DNA of 64,000 bases from JAGDMJ01 sp963809695. GTDB lineage: Bacteria; Bacteroidota; Ignavibacteria; UBA10030; UBA6906. Within the stretch, counting starts at the first letter, position 1; every line of letters begins with the position of its first letter. The notes below the pieces were generated by a model. The model was not told where the DNA came from and ran no database searches. It saw only the letters and a list, made by a program, of their open reading frames with translations. Below, one piece after another: positions 35,101 through 43,049 of the stretch. Both the position numbers and the translations under genes were made by a program. The DNA is taken from contig CAWEKI010000009.1 in assembly GCA_963809695.1 (NCBI GenBank), positions 186,001 to 250,000 on the forward strand. Reading direction: 5' to 3'.

Positions 35101-36300
35101 TTCGCTGATGGATTCCATGCTTTGAGAGGTCGTGCCGACTCCCTTGAGCCCGTATCGAGTGAAGCGGAACGACGCCGGCGGTAGGAAGAAAAGACCGTTC
35201 ACCGCGGTGCTGACCCATACGATGTCCCGGGAATCAATAGATAGCCAAGTGACTAGTCCAAATGGAATAGCTGAAGATGTCAGATACTCCTCATACGAGC
35301 CTGAAGATGGATTGAAAAGATCCAGCCCGGAGGTCGTGGCCACCCAAAAACGGCCGGCTTTATCGAAGACTCCACACATAATTTGATCGTCTCGCCGGTG
35401 TCCGTTACCTGGCGGTCGTTTGTGAAACGCGGAAGTCAATCCTGTCGCGCGATCGTACAGGTATAGACCCTGATTACACGTCCCAAGCCATAGCTTCTGC
35501 GGAGTCTCCCAGCAGAGAGAGGCCACCCTGACGGTGTCCAATTTGACTCCTGCAGTCGCAGGGAACCCCGGGCGTTTTCGATTGCCGGTTCCCGGGTCGA
35601 TCACAAAAAGGCCATTATCGGAAGCGACCAAAACAGTACGGTCATCCCAATCGCAAAAGTCCCAGATGGTATTCTTGAACCCCTGGAATGTACGGAATCG
35701 GATACGACGAGCAATGCTGTCGGGACTGGCCCCAACCGGCGCTGCAGACAAATCGACGAGCAGGACTTCTCCATCCAGCGATCCGCACCAGAGATTTCCG
35801 AATTTGTCTTCGAAGAAAGTAACCATAGATTTCGCGTGCAGCCACGTGCTGTCGGAATCCCTCGGCAGAAAATTCACAAAGCGATCGTGATCGGCGATGT
35901 AGAGGCTCAGACCCGTCGCGAGACTCCCCACCCAGAGAAGGCCCCTCTTGTCGAAATGAAGCATCGTGAGCTTATTTGAGGATAACGAGCCGGCGTCGCC
36001 CGGTTTGTTGCGATAGATTTTACTCGATTGTCCGTCGAACCGGACGAGGCCGTCTCCGGTCCCAATCCATATAAACCCTTGCGAATCGCGCACGACTTTC
36101 GAGGCAATTTCATTGGTTGGAAGTCCGTTGGCTGTTGTAATGCGTTCGAAGTTGAACACTGGTAACAACTTTTCTTGTGCACCAAGAGGCTGACAGTTGG
36201 CGATGATAATCAGGGCGAAGAGGATGCCCCGCCGTGCGGACGACGTGGCTATACGGGGATATAGCCCGGGCAAATGGCTGATGTGGCAGGGGTCCGTCAA
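32119..36300 (-). CDS. Hybrid two-component sensor-regulator (HTCS B)
   Basis: The protein has 1393 residues, with the same layout as HTCS A: N-terminal signal/membrane helix, Reg_prop propellers (about 45-720), Y_Y_Y domain (about 755-825), membrane helix, HisKA with His876 (VSHEFRTPL), HATPase (DNGSGI, GTGIGLAL), receiver with Asp1195 (VISDVMMPEMDG) and a C-terminal AraC-type HTH (MSRSQIHRKVSAL, VGFSSPAYFTKCF). The TTG start at 36300 is inferred from GGTGGAGAGTGCC and a 60-nt leader homologous to its paralogues; the ATG at 36339 is the alternative. It probably controls the propeller/S41 operon downstream. The propeller part is the most diverged from HTCS A, suggesting a different ligand. 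Confidence 0.95.
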   Translation of the reverse strand: MTDPCHISHLPGLYPRIATSSARRGILFALIIIANCQPLGAQEKLLPVFNFERITTANGLPTNEIASKVVRDSQGFIWIGTGDGLVRFDGQSSKIYRNKPGDAGSLSSNKLTMLHFDKRGLLWVGSLATGLSLYIADHDRFVNFLPRDSDSTWLHAKSMVTFFEDKFGNLWCGSLDGEVLLVDLSAAPVGASPDSIARRIRFRTFQGFKNTIWDFCDWDDRTVLVASDNGLFVIDPGTGNRKRPGFPATAGVKLDTVRVASLCWETPQKLWLGTCNQGLYLYDRATGLTSAFHKRPPGNGHRRDDQIMCGVFDKAGRFWVATTSGLDLFNPSSGSYEEYLTSSAIPFGLVTWLSIDSRDIVWVSTAVNGLFFLPPASFRFTRYGLKGVGTTSQSMESISESNDGSVWIRAEGKMIQMQPSSLNILQTIDLYKGAKSKYGGQGGSYVHGSYVDSEGRMWHGSMGSGIYRFELGSGRVLNFRPSTQMVKLPYSTDVCASIAGGTGDSLWIAGYKDGLFQFDTRTNKFTDRSEIFGQRLANVLNVVNDDAGNLWVTDQVFGLLRLNPTTKGIDRFAYKADQSNSLSDDDLVGVYKDPQGRIWVGARMVNLWDAESRGFRHFPNAFFPEARSATPRLSDKRGNLWVSYEWKGLGVLNPTTGTFANYDRTDGLAGANDMAQLHDGRIALVGGGGINLVHPDSLYKPQIPPPFAFTKVIVNDTVEISPQRITGASGLMLPYNRNVIEFEFGAIEPGAPHLIEYSYRLEGLENDWIHTNGRRSVRYPGLNPGGYVFRAKAMNKLGRWPDQEISISLAINPPWWQSRWAYGAYVAILLGSLVAGYRIRIRGIQLKQQAEMEHSQTERIAEVDKLKSRFFANVSHEFRTPLTLILGPAEHAIETTKETSTRQSLRLIRDNAWRLHALVNQLLDFSRVESGAMKLQVSRNDIVRFIRRTAMSFESWAERKDIALEFNSDIETATGFYDEDKLEKILNNLVSNALKFTPEGGKVEVRVFSSPPSPLAKLHEKERGRRGEWVSIAICDNGSGIAPEHLPHIFERFYRVDETHSSEGTGIGLALTKELVDLHHGTIVVESTLGTGTVFTVTLPIDKSAYAPKDMADSPPEVPDRRKSKLGSPSDEIRPNPAVTRSEGKPIVLVVEDNADLRAYVREYLDADYAVREAGNGKEGFDYATDLVPDIVISDVMMPEMDGMELCRALKQDVRTCHIPIILLTAKAGSENKIEGLGTGADDYLTKPFEPKELLARVKNLIAQRRMLRERFGTVHVLRPGEVTVTSIDDAFLAKVKAAIESHMSDEDFSVEELGKEVGMSRSQIHRKVSALTDMPPSDFMRYLRLHRAMDLLRQNAATVAEIAYMVGFSSPAYFTKCFRELFGVTPSEVKPV

Positions 36301-36360
36301 GGCACTCTCCACCGGGGTGAAAGATCGAGCGGGCCGCACGAAGTATCAAGTAACGGGGAT

Positions 36361-36389
36361 AAGATAGGGTGGAGGAGGGACAGAGTCAA
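36361..36389 (-). promoter_or_regulatory. TTGACT-17-TATCTT promoter of HTCS B
   Basis: On the minus strand TTGACT (36389-36384), a pyrimidine-rich spacer of 17 nt, and TATCTT (36366-36361), with cassette copy 7 beginning 13 nt upstream of the -35. Confidence 0.8.
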
Positions 36390-36401
36390 ACGGGAAGGAT
36401 G

Positions 36402-36476
36402 ACCTATAATCCATGGATCATCGATAATTCGAAGGCCCAGCAACCATCCGATAAGTTGATGGTTGCTGGGCCTTCG
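36402..36476 (-). repeat. Intergenic cassette copy 7, behind tRNA-Asp
   Basis: ATCCATGGAT palindrome and a perfect 19-bp hairpin (36430-36476, arm CGAAGGCCCAGCAACCATC). The conserved block of other copies is replaced here by the tRNA-Asp gene, whose 3' end sits directly against the stem (only GC between). The hairpin would act as the tRNA terminator. Confidence 0.85.
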
Positions 36477-36477
36477 C

Positions 36478-36551
36478 GGGGTCGACGAGACTCGAACTCG
36501 CGGCCTCCTGCGTGACAGGCAGGCGCTCTAACCAAACTGAGCTACGACCCC
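36478..36551 (-). tRNA. tRNA-Asp (GTC anticodon)
   Basis: 74 nt: acceptor arms GGGGTCG/CGACCCC pair fully, the D arm is TAGCTCAGTTTGGTTAGAGC, the anticodon stem CCTGC/GCAGG encloses CTGTCAC (anticodon GTC), and the T arm is GCGAG-TTCGAGT-CTCGT. CCA is not encoded. Degenerate copies of its 5' half lie 2 kb away at 38517-38643. Confidence 0.97.
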
Positions 36552-37453
36552 GTTTGAAATCTTTCCGATTCCGGCTCTTTCATCCCTCTCTGCACTAAAA
36601 TATAGCAAATGATTCTGATTTGTGCAAGCGATTATCGGTCATCACAGCCATACATTCACAAGAGACCTGGAAGCGCATCTGCACTCCCCCCCTTTTCCGC
36701 CGTGTAACTACATGCTTTAGATCTACGTTGTGGAGTGAGCTGAGATGAGGCTGTTGCTTACGCTTCTGAACTCTTGGGTTAGAGTTCGCAACACCACTGT
36801 GGTGCACATTGACTTTTATACCCATCCATTGCAGAGAGAATAACCTGAGGTGATCCCTCTGGCAAGGTCCAGCCCCTTCTTCAAGTAAATTCTCGCGCTT
36901 ACAGCTTCCGCGCAACAGGTGAAATGCTCGGCTTCACAGGCTCTGGATCAGGAGAACGAGCAGTCTGTGTACATAGTAAAACGGCACACCATCTTGGACT
37001 AATAGGCTGGCAAAAGTGTGTGGACGGGAGTGGAAGGGCAACTTTGTGCTGGCCTGCTTCTTGTCCCTTCCATTTGACAATACAAATTGTTCGGTGTACA
37101 TTCCTACGTCCTGGTATCGGTTTCGTCAACCACGCGCGATACCCACCTGATCAGTAATCCGGTGACGAATTCTTGCGTGAACCCTGCACGGAGCACTGGC
37201 GTGGCGTCCTCTGTTGGAGGCTGGGCCATAGCTCAACTGTGGTAGTTCTGGCTGGCCCCGATCATTGCTGCCATTCGCGGCGCGACAATAGGCGGGTTCA
37301 TCGGCACCTCGGACAACTGATTCACACTCTCCAAGAACCGATAGCATGGACTGACGGCATGGAGCTGGCTGCACGGCGCGCGACAATTGGCACGCCGAAG
37401 CCGGCAAACCCCCGCGAAGCGGGAACCTTTTCATTCAACCTGGAGGATCTACC
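36552..37453. other. Long intergenic region, no convincing gene
   Basis: About 900 bp with only short, compositionally implausible frames on both strands. One promoter-like site is annotated at 37074-37102. A glycine-rich plus-strand stretch near 37240-37320 (APIIAAIRGATIGGFIGT) is interrupted by TAG and may be a decayed glycine-zipper segment. Confidence 0.4.
37074..37102 (+). promoter_or_regulatory. Promoter-like site upstream of 37454 gene
   Basis: TTGACA (37074-37079) and TACATT (37097-37102) are spaced by 17 nt. The next gene starts 350 bp downstream, so the link is tentative. Confidence 0.4.
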
Positions 37454-38236
37454 ATGAAGAGAACCACTCTCTGGATCGCGCTATGCACCGCACTCACCGT
37501 ACTCGTGCTTGCGGCCTCACCTGCTGTGGCGCAGGCACCGAAAACTGCGACCGTGACCACCTCCGTACTGAAGGGCACAGTATTGTGGGTCGATGGCAAC
37601 GACCTCACGGTCAAGATGTCGACCGGCGAAATAAAGACCTTTAGGGTCCCGGAGGGGAGGAAGGCCATCATCGACGGCAAGGAGCTGACGGTGCACGAAC
37701 TGCAGCCGGGGACGACGCTCACCGCCACCACGTTTACCACCCAGACCCCGGTGACGGTTCGGACGAAAACGCTCAAGAGCGCCACGGTGTGGCATGTCCA
37801 GGCAAACACCGTGATCCTGAAGCTGCCGAATGGCGAGAACAAAATGTACGAGGTGAAACCAGACCAGAAGTTCATGGTGAATGGCAAAATGGCGACCGTG
37901 GACGAACTGCGGGTGGGAGATGTCATCTCGGTGGAGAAGATCGTCGAAGAACCCACGGTGGAGATCGCGACGAACTCCACCATCGTGGGGCAGGCCCCAC
38001 CACCAGCCCCGCCACCCGCTGCGCCGTCTCCTGAGCCGGCACAGGCGAAGAAGACCGCCCCGGCAGTGGCCACGCCGTCATCTGAACCAGCTCCTCCCCC
38101 GGCACCCGTCGAAACACAACCCGCGCCGCCGCCGGAACAAACCACCAGCCCGCTGCTATGGGTGGGCTTGATCCTCCTTTTGATTATCATCGCCGTCGTC
38201 ATCTACCGCACGACGCGCAAAGCGAAGAAGGCCTAG
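37454..38236 (+). CDS. Exported, C-terminally membrane-anchored protein of unknown function
   Basis: The protein has 260 residues: signal peptide (ends AVAQA), two related small beta domains (about 35-100 and 105-170; each has a GTVLWVDGNDLTVKM- or ATVWHVQANTVILKL-type strand pair followed by a GK-x-hydrophobic-x-V-DEL/HEL turn), then a Pro/Ala-rich linker of about 55 residues and one membrane helix (LLWVGLILLLIIIAVVIY) with a short basic tail. It should sit in the inner membrane with the twin domains in the periplasm, held away from the membrane by the linker. I recognise no named family. CTGGAGG precedes the ATG. It lies alone between tRNA-Asp and tRNA fragments. Confidence 0.8.
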   Translation: MKRTTLWIALCTALTVLVLAASPAVAQAPKTATVTTSVLKGTVLWVDGNDLTVKMSTGEIKTFRVPEGRKAIIDGKELTVHELQPGTTLTATTFTTQTPVTVRTKTLKSATVWHVQANTVILKLPNGENKMYEVKPDQKFMVNGKMATVDELRVGDVISVEKIVEEPTVEIATNSTIVGQAPPPAPPPAAPSPEPAQAKKTAPAVATPSSEPAPPPAPVETQPAPPPEQTTSPLLWVGLILLLIIIAVVIYRTTRKAKKA

Positions 38237-38516
38237 TGAGATTCCGGAGCGCAGGGGAGAGCGGTGCACCGCGCTGCTCCCCCTGCACCCCGCATCACCA
38301 TCCTGCAACAACAGAGACTCAGAAGATACTAGTGAATAGACGAGGTGGTAAATGCCACTCTCGTGACGGATCAGAGTTGCCATGATGCCTGCAGGAGATA
38401 AGTCAAAACTTCTTTAGGACACTTCTAACAACGGGTGAAAAAGGGAGTGTAGGAAGCCAAAAGGGGAAAATCGGAGTTGAATTCAGGATCCAAGGATTTG
38501 AAGGGGCTGTTTCTCG

Positions 38517-38643
38517 GTGACAGGCAGGCGCTCTAACCAAACTGAGCAACTACCCCGGGTGGACTATCTAACCAAATTGAGGGCTGCCCCCGGCAGCCCG
38601 AAATCCCGCTCGGTGTTCGAGCGGGACTGAGCTACTACCCCGA
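38517..38643 (-). pseudogene. Cluster of tRNA-Asp 5'-half fragments
   Basis: 38517-38556 is a 40-nt copy of the tRNA-Asp 5' half (acceptor to anticodon loop, few mismatches, ending at GTCAC). About 38564-38582 repeats the D-arm (TCTAACCAAATTGAG on the plus strand) and 38625-38642 repeats the 5' end again (ACTGAGCTACTACCCC). None can fold into a full tRNA. They are probably scars of integration or recombination at the intact gene 2 kb away. Confidence 0.7.
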
Positions 38644-39001
38644 TGCGCGCATTAATATACAAAATACCGTCGCAATCCGTAAGAGGGTCGTTCGCTCCCA
38701 TCGTCGGCAGCAGCCTTGCTTTTTGACAAAAGATAACAGATATTCTCCGCTGTCGCTTGATCAGGCTTCTTTCAATCGTCCGACTGTTCCTCTGTTCCCC
38801 CCCACATCGAGTAGGACTACTCGTTGGCTACCACGGGGGTACGTTACATTGGCGCCACGCACAGACAGCGTGCTCTGACGCGGGTGAGACGTCGGCAGCC
38901 GCCGACTATTTAAGAGTATCAACGCTCTACCCGACGACCCACCGATATTCCCGCACCAAAGAGCGCGCATTCCTCCCCTTCAACCGCCCCGGAGAGTCTC
39001 A
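38644..39001. other. Upstream region of the envelope operon
   Basis: No gene or tRNA is seen. TTGACA occurs at 38722-38727 but has no good -10 at the proper distance, so the promoter of the 39002 operon is not assigned. Confidence 0.4.
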
Positions 39002-39796
39002 ATGAAGAGGAGATGCAGACTACTTGTCACTCCAGCGTTCATACTTTTCCTCGCGTTTCGGTTCGGAAACGCGTCCGCACAAACACTACAAGGCGAACAT
39101 GTCGACACGAGCCTGACCGACAGTTATTCGGTCCAAGCAGGCGACCCAGCCGGTCAGAGGGTCTATTACTTCTACGAACCCTATCCCTTGAAGCCCGGCT
39201 CAGCCGTGTTTCAGCTCGGCGCCTCCTTCTCGCTCCTCCCCTACCCCGACATGGAGCAAGAACTCCCCATCCCTGCACTCGATGTACAGTACAAGCGAGG
39301 CATTTTTGACAACGTCGCAATTGACGGCACGCTGTCCACCAATATCTACTCCAATCTCCTCCACGGCGGAATCCAGCTGCATACCAGACTCGGCCGGTTC
39401 AGCTGCGGATTAGCCAACCACATTGGCGGCGTGTACGGCTTCATCAAGAGGGAAAATGTGTTTGACCGGGTCGACGCCTACGCCCTGTTTGATATGATGA
39501 TCCTGCGGCTTGGGTATCGATTTGCTGATTTTGCCCTCTCCCTTTCTTTCGTGGCCACCTACGTCATCAAGAGCCAATCCCATGTCAACGGCATGGAGGC
39601 GCCCGGCGGACCTGAGCGGTCGATCAACGACTATTGGTGCACATGGGCAATTGAACAACCGTTCCTAAGAAGTCTCCACCTTTCCATCGGCATGAGCCTG
39701 GGTTATACGCGAACGCCATATCAAACCTGGATGCTCTACAATACGACCGACGAGTGGTTGTTTGCGCCGGAGTTTTTTTTCGCGATACAACTATGA
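39002..39796 (+). CDS. Outer-membrane beta-barrel-like protein 1
   Basis: The protein has 264 residues: signal peptide (ends NASAQ), then alternating amphipathic strands (for example VFQLGASFSLLPYPD, LHTRLGRFSCGLANHIG, FADFALSLSFVATYV) and a C-terminal FFFAIQL, consistent with an outer-membrane barrel. I recognise no named family. Its TGA overlaps the next gene's ATG (ATGA), so translation is coupled. It heads a three-gene operon with a second barrel-like protein and a GDPD lipoprotein, which suggests a shared envelope role, perhaps handling phospholipid-derived compounds. That role is inference. Confidence 0.75.
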   Translation: MKRRCRLLVTPAFILFLAFRFGNASAQTLQGEHVDTSLTDSYSVQAGDPAGQRVYYFYEPYPLKPGSAVFQLGASFSLLPYPDMEQELPIPALDVQYKRGIFDNVAIDGTLSTNIYSNLLHGGIQLHTRLGRFSCGLANHIGGVYGFIKRENVFDRVDAYALFDMMILRLGYRFADFALSLSFVATYVIKSQSHVNGMEAPGGPERSINDYWCTWAIEQPFLRSLHLSIGMSLGYTRTPYQTWMLYNTTDEWLFAPEFFFAIQL

Positions 39797-40383
39797 AGCT
39801 GATCCTCCCCTTAGCGCTCCTCCTGACATGTGCTTGTTCGTGGGCTCAGCCGGTTACGGACACAACATACCAGGTGGAGTTGACCACGACGGCGAGCCCG
39901 ATGTTCAACTTCTTCAGGCTCCCACGAGTGCCTGGAAGCACCAGCACGACGTCTGTGGGCTATGGCATCTCCTTGCGCGCTCTCTGGCACCCAGGCCGTT
40001 TACTCTCCGTGGGATTGTTGTCCGGGTACTTCATCATCGCGGAGGACGACATTTCCGTCGAGCAGCCATCCAACGAATTGAGCTACCACGCCCGTCTCGC
40101 AACAATTCCGTTGCTGCTGGCACTGACCATGCAGAAATATAATATCGAGCTCGGCCTGGGGGTGGGACCGTATCTTATGATGACCATGCTGCAAGGGGGC
40201 CACAGCACTCCTGTGCACGGAAGCCGGCTTGAAATGGGCATGACCTTCTTTGGTGCCTACATGTTCCCGCTGGGCAACAACATCCAAATTGGTCCCGAAT
40301 TGCGCGTCGTCTCCTTCCGTTACCGTGGCATTATTTCTGTCATGCCGTCGTGCAGTTTCCGATTTGTCCCGCTGAGGTACTGA
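39793..40383 (+). CDS. Outer-membrane beta-barrel-like protein 2
   Basis: The protein has 196 residues from the ATG at 39793, which overlaps the previous stop and gives a signal peptide with CACSWAQ (the Cys could make it a lipoprotein, but the motif is weak). Amphipathic strands of about 10 residues continue to a terminal RFVPLRY, as in small eight-stranded barrels. It ends 3 bp before the GDPD gene. No family is recognised; the pairing with another barrel suggests an outer-membrane complex. Confidence 0.75.
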   Translation: MKLILPLALLLTCACSWAQPVTDTTYQVELTTTASPMFNFFRLPRVPGSTSTTSVGYGISLRALWHPGRLLSVGLLSGYFIIAEDDISVEQPSNELSYHARLATIPLLLALTMQKYNIELGLGVGPYLMMTMLQGGHSTPVHGSRLEMGMTFFGAYMFPLGNNIQIGPELRVVSFRYRGIISVMPSCSFRFVPLRY

Positions 40384-40386
40384 CTG

Positions 40387-41625
40387 ATGAAACTTCGTCT
40401 TGCAGTCATACTGATGTGCACAGTCATGGGATCCTGTAACCCCGGCCTCCCTACTGCCCCCGATCTGTACGTGGACTTCGAAATGATAGATTCACCAACA
40501 AACCCGCTGAATCCTGCAGGCAAGTCGTATATGGATGGCGTGTACGAAGTGGTACAGGGAAAAGGGAAGCTCGGCAACCCGGTTGTCGGCAAATGGATCG
40601 GGAATCGGTGGTGTCTGTATTCCGTACACGATGTTGTGTTTTGCGTGTGTGCAGGAGGTTCCCTGGGAGATTCGATAAAACTCTGGGGTTATGAGCGGGT
40701 CGTCCGCTCGGGTTCGGGGACCAGACTAAGATTGACTATCGCCGGGAATGACGGCGCGCGAGATGTAATTTCTGCGGTGAAACCTGTTTCAGTCAGATTC
40801 CTGGGAGTGACCGACGATGGTGAGCAGATCGAACTCAGGCGCATTCGGGATATCAATTCTGCACGATTTGAGCGACTGGCTCATCGCGGTGGAGCACGGA
40901 ATTCAGAACGCCTGGGAATATCTGAGAACAGCATTCCCATGATCAGGTATGCTCCCCTCATGGGGGCTACCGGGGTAGAGGTGGACGTTAAGCGTACGAG
41001 GGATAATCAGCTCATCGTCTTTCACGACGATAGCTTTTCCCCGCGCACCGTCCAGGGTGCGTACCTGCTGGGGAAAGTTGGTGACTATGACCTGGAGCAG
41101 ATAACGGCGCTCGGGAAACTGATCAACGGGGAACCAATACCGAAGCTCGTTGACCTGTTGAAGGCCGTCATCGATGACACTGACCTGAAGCTCGTCTGGC
41201 TAGATATCAAGGATGCCGGAGCGGTCAGTCAAGTGGTGCAGATTCAGAAGGAGATGATGGCCCGCGCGAAAGACGCTGTCGCCACGAGAGGCAGAGCGAC
41301 CCTGAGCATTCTGCTGGGCATACCATCTCAGGAGGTCCTGGACGCCTACCTTCCGTTCAAGGACGACTCATCGGCTGATGCCCTGGTTGAACTTGACGCT
41401 GCAACTGCGCTCTCGTTGCCACACTGCAGTGTGTGGGCACCAACCTGGACCCGAGACATAACGCCCTCGGATGTTGCCATAATGCGTGCCCACCACCCGC
41501 CCATTAGAGTGTTCACATGGACCGTTGACCTTCATGAAAGCATGATGGACTATTTGAACAGAGTAGACGGCATACTCACCAACTATCCCAGCCTTCTCAC
41601 TGCTTTTCATGGTGTCAAAGAGTAG
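40387..41625 (+). CDS. Glycerophosphodiester phosphodiesterase lipoprotein
   Basis: The protein has 412 residues with lipoprotein signal MGSC (residues about 15-18). Residues 18-155 are an N-terminal beta-rich domain without a recognised family. The GDPD TIM barrel follows: AHRGG (near 163), SENSIPMIRYAPLMGATGVEVDVKRTRDNQLIVFHDD with the catalytic Glu, Asp and His set, and VFTWTVD near the end with GILTNYP. It would hydrolyse glycerophosphodiesters to glycerol-3-phosphate and alcohol in the periplasm. It is the third gene of the operon and probably serves phosphate or lipid scavenging. Confidence 0.92.
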   Translation: MKLRLAVILMCTVMGSCNPGLPTAPDLYVDFEMIDSPTNPLNPAGKSYMDGVYEVVQGKGKLGNPVVGKWIGNRWCLYSVHDVVFCVCAGGSLGDSIKLWGYERVVRSGSGTRLRLTIAGNDGARDVISAVKPVSVRFLGVTDDGEQIELRRIRDINSARFERLAHRGGARNSERLGISENSIPMIRYAPLMGATGVEVDVKRTRDNQLIVFHDDSFSPRTVQGAYLLGKVGDYDLEQITALGKLINGEPIPKLVDLLKAVIDDTDLKLVWLDIKDAGAVSQVVQIQKEMMARAKDAVATRGRATLSILLGIPSQEVLDAYLPFKDDSSADALVELDAATALSLPHCSVWAPTWTRDITPSDVAIMRAHHPPIRVFTWTVDLHESMMDYLNRVDGILTNYPSLLTAFHGVKE

Positions 41626-41639
41626 CACCGGCACTGGAG

Positions 41640-42383
41640 ATCAAGGCTTCTCCCAACTATCACCACATGGGGCGAGTTCAATTGGGACTGGGGCTACGTC
41701 GACTCCCTGGTCAACATTGCCCGTTCGCACGGCAGAAGTTTTCATGGGTTCCGAAAATCCAGGACTCTCTGGAGTGCTGCCGCATACGCGCGGGCGTTTC
41801 CGGATCGGTTCCTCGGGCTGAGCCATTTTCCTTTGGGCGCAAGGGGAATCGATTTCCCGAATCTTACACATGACACCATTGGCACCGGGGCCGGGTGTGA
41901 CGACGGCGGTGCCGGATCATGCAAACCGGGCGGGCCAGACGGCCCACTTTTTAACCTCCTCAAATACGGATATCAAATTGGCGGGGAGTACATGGAGGTT
42001 TGGTCCGCCGATGTGATTGCGTACCCGCAAGGTTTGGCAGCCGCGAAAGCATCTTGTTAGTTCATCACCGATGTCCAAGAGACACCGCCAGAATTGCCAA
42101 CGAGCACCAGCGTGCTCCAGAACTACCCGAATCCGTTTAACCCTTTAACAGTTATTAAATACACTATTGGAGGGACTAGGGGTCAGGGGCTAGGGGTTAG
42201 TGATGTTTCTCTTGTTGTGTATGACATTCTTGACAGGCAAGTGGCGGTGCTGGTGAAGGAATAGAAATCTCCTGGAATCTATGCAGTGCGGTTCGAAGGC
42301 TCAGGCTTGGCGAGCGGCGTGCACTTCTACAAGCTCACTGCGGGATCATTCATTCAGACCCGGAAGATAATCCTCGTGAAGTA
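41640..42383 (+). pseudogene. Decayed secreted protein with T9SS tail
   Basis: One frame reads from about 41640 (WGEFNWDWGYVDSLVNIARSHG, reminiscent of a glycoside-hydrolase barrel, weakly) through FPLGARGIDFPNLTHD and GGEYMEVWSADVIAYPQG to TAG at 42058-42060, then in the same frame to a full T9SS tail (LQNYPNPFNPLTV, VSLVVYDILDRQV, LASGVHFYKL, RKIILVK-stop). A second TAG interrupts the tail near 42262. There is no start codon or signal peptide. TAG ends many intact genes here, so these are true stops. Confidence 0.75.
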
Positions 42384-42845
42384 AGTCGACCACCGGCGGG
42401 ATGTTCGAGCATCCATCCGATGAATGGGGAACGATGAATTGAGAAGCGGCGCAGGACACCCATAGTTTGAACAGGCCCCGAATAAAAGCATTTCGGGGCG
42501 ACAAGGCTCACTGGCATTTCAAATACCTTTGTCGTCCTGACACGCTCTTAGTCAGGACTTATCCCTAGCATTTCATAGCCCCCGTCTATTAGCTGACAGG
42601 TCCTGAATCCTCCGGCCCGCTCGACTCATGGCGCCGAAGGCGACACTCGCTCGGGGTCTGGCGAAGCCATCCCTTCGGGAGAACCCTGAGAGAACTCGAA
42701 GGGTTCGGCTCACTCGCAGAGACCGCTCGTTCGCTCAGGACATTTCGGGACGACTCTTGTCGAAGGACCTTGCGAGACGGCACCCAAGGATCGGCCTGCG
42801 GAGCGCCCCATGCCTTTCAGTCTGGACACTGAGTGCGTGGGGACG
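42384..42845. other. Non-coding region
   Basis: Only short implausible frames occur. Several imperfect inverted repeats rich in CTCG and TTCGGG are present (42620-42790), for example around CCTTCGGGAGAACC. I cannot assign them to a known element. Confidence 0.4.
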
Positions 42846-43045
42846 TCCAAGATCAGATATCTGAATTCAGATATCAGACATCTGATATCGCGCCGCGGCG
42901 CAGATGGCGCCACGGCGCGCGGGGTCTGACCCTGGTCTGTCCCTGGACCTGTCCCTGGTCTGACCCCATTTAATGCGGCGCGATCCCCACGCCTCACGGC
43001 TTCCTCGCCAGAGGCGTGCGGCGTTCGATTTCAGAGATATGATTT
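42846..43045. repeat. Two cassette copies facing each other
   Basis: Left copy: GATATC palindrome (42851-42889) and a GC hairpin (about 42889-42919, arms CGCGCCG/CGGCGCG with GGCGC/GCGCC inside). Right copy in opposite orientation: hairpin with CCCCACGCCTC/GAGGCGTGCGGCG arms (42985-43027), then a TTCGATTTCAGAGATATGATTTC AT-rich arm. Between them GGTCTGACCC, GGTCTGTCCC, GGACCTGTCCC and GGTCTGACCCC form a short tandem array (42921-42966). Confidence 0.65.
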
Positions 43046-43049
43046 CGGT

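Noticed and set aside
36595..37434. Short open frames in the region after tRNA-Asp
   Set aside because: Frames on both strands are Arg/Cys/His-rich, overlap each other and lack ribosome-binding sites or recognisable folds.
42058..42264. TAG read as an amino acid
   Set aside because: Several intact genes in the window end in TAG at the expected C-terminus (for example S41 and M28 genes), so TAG is a stop here.
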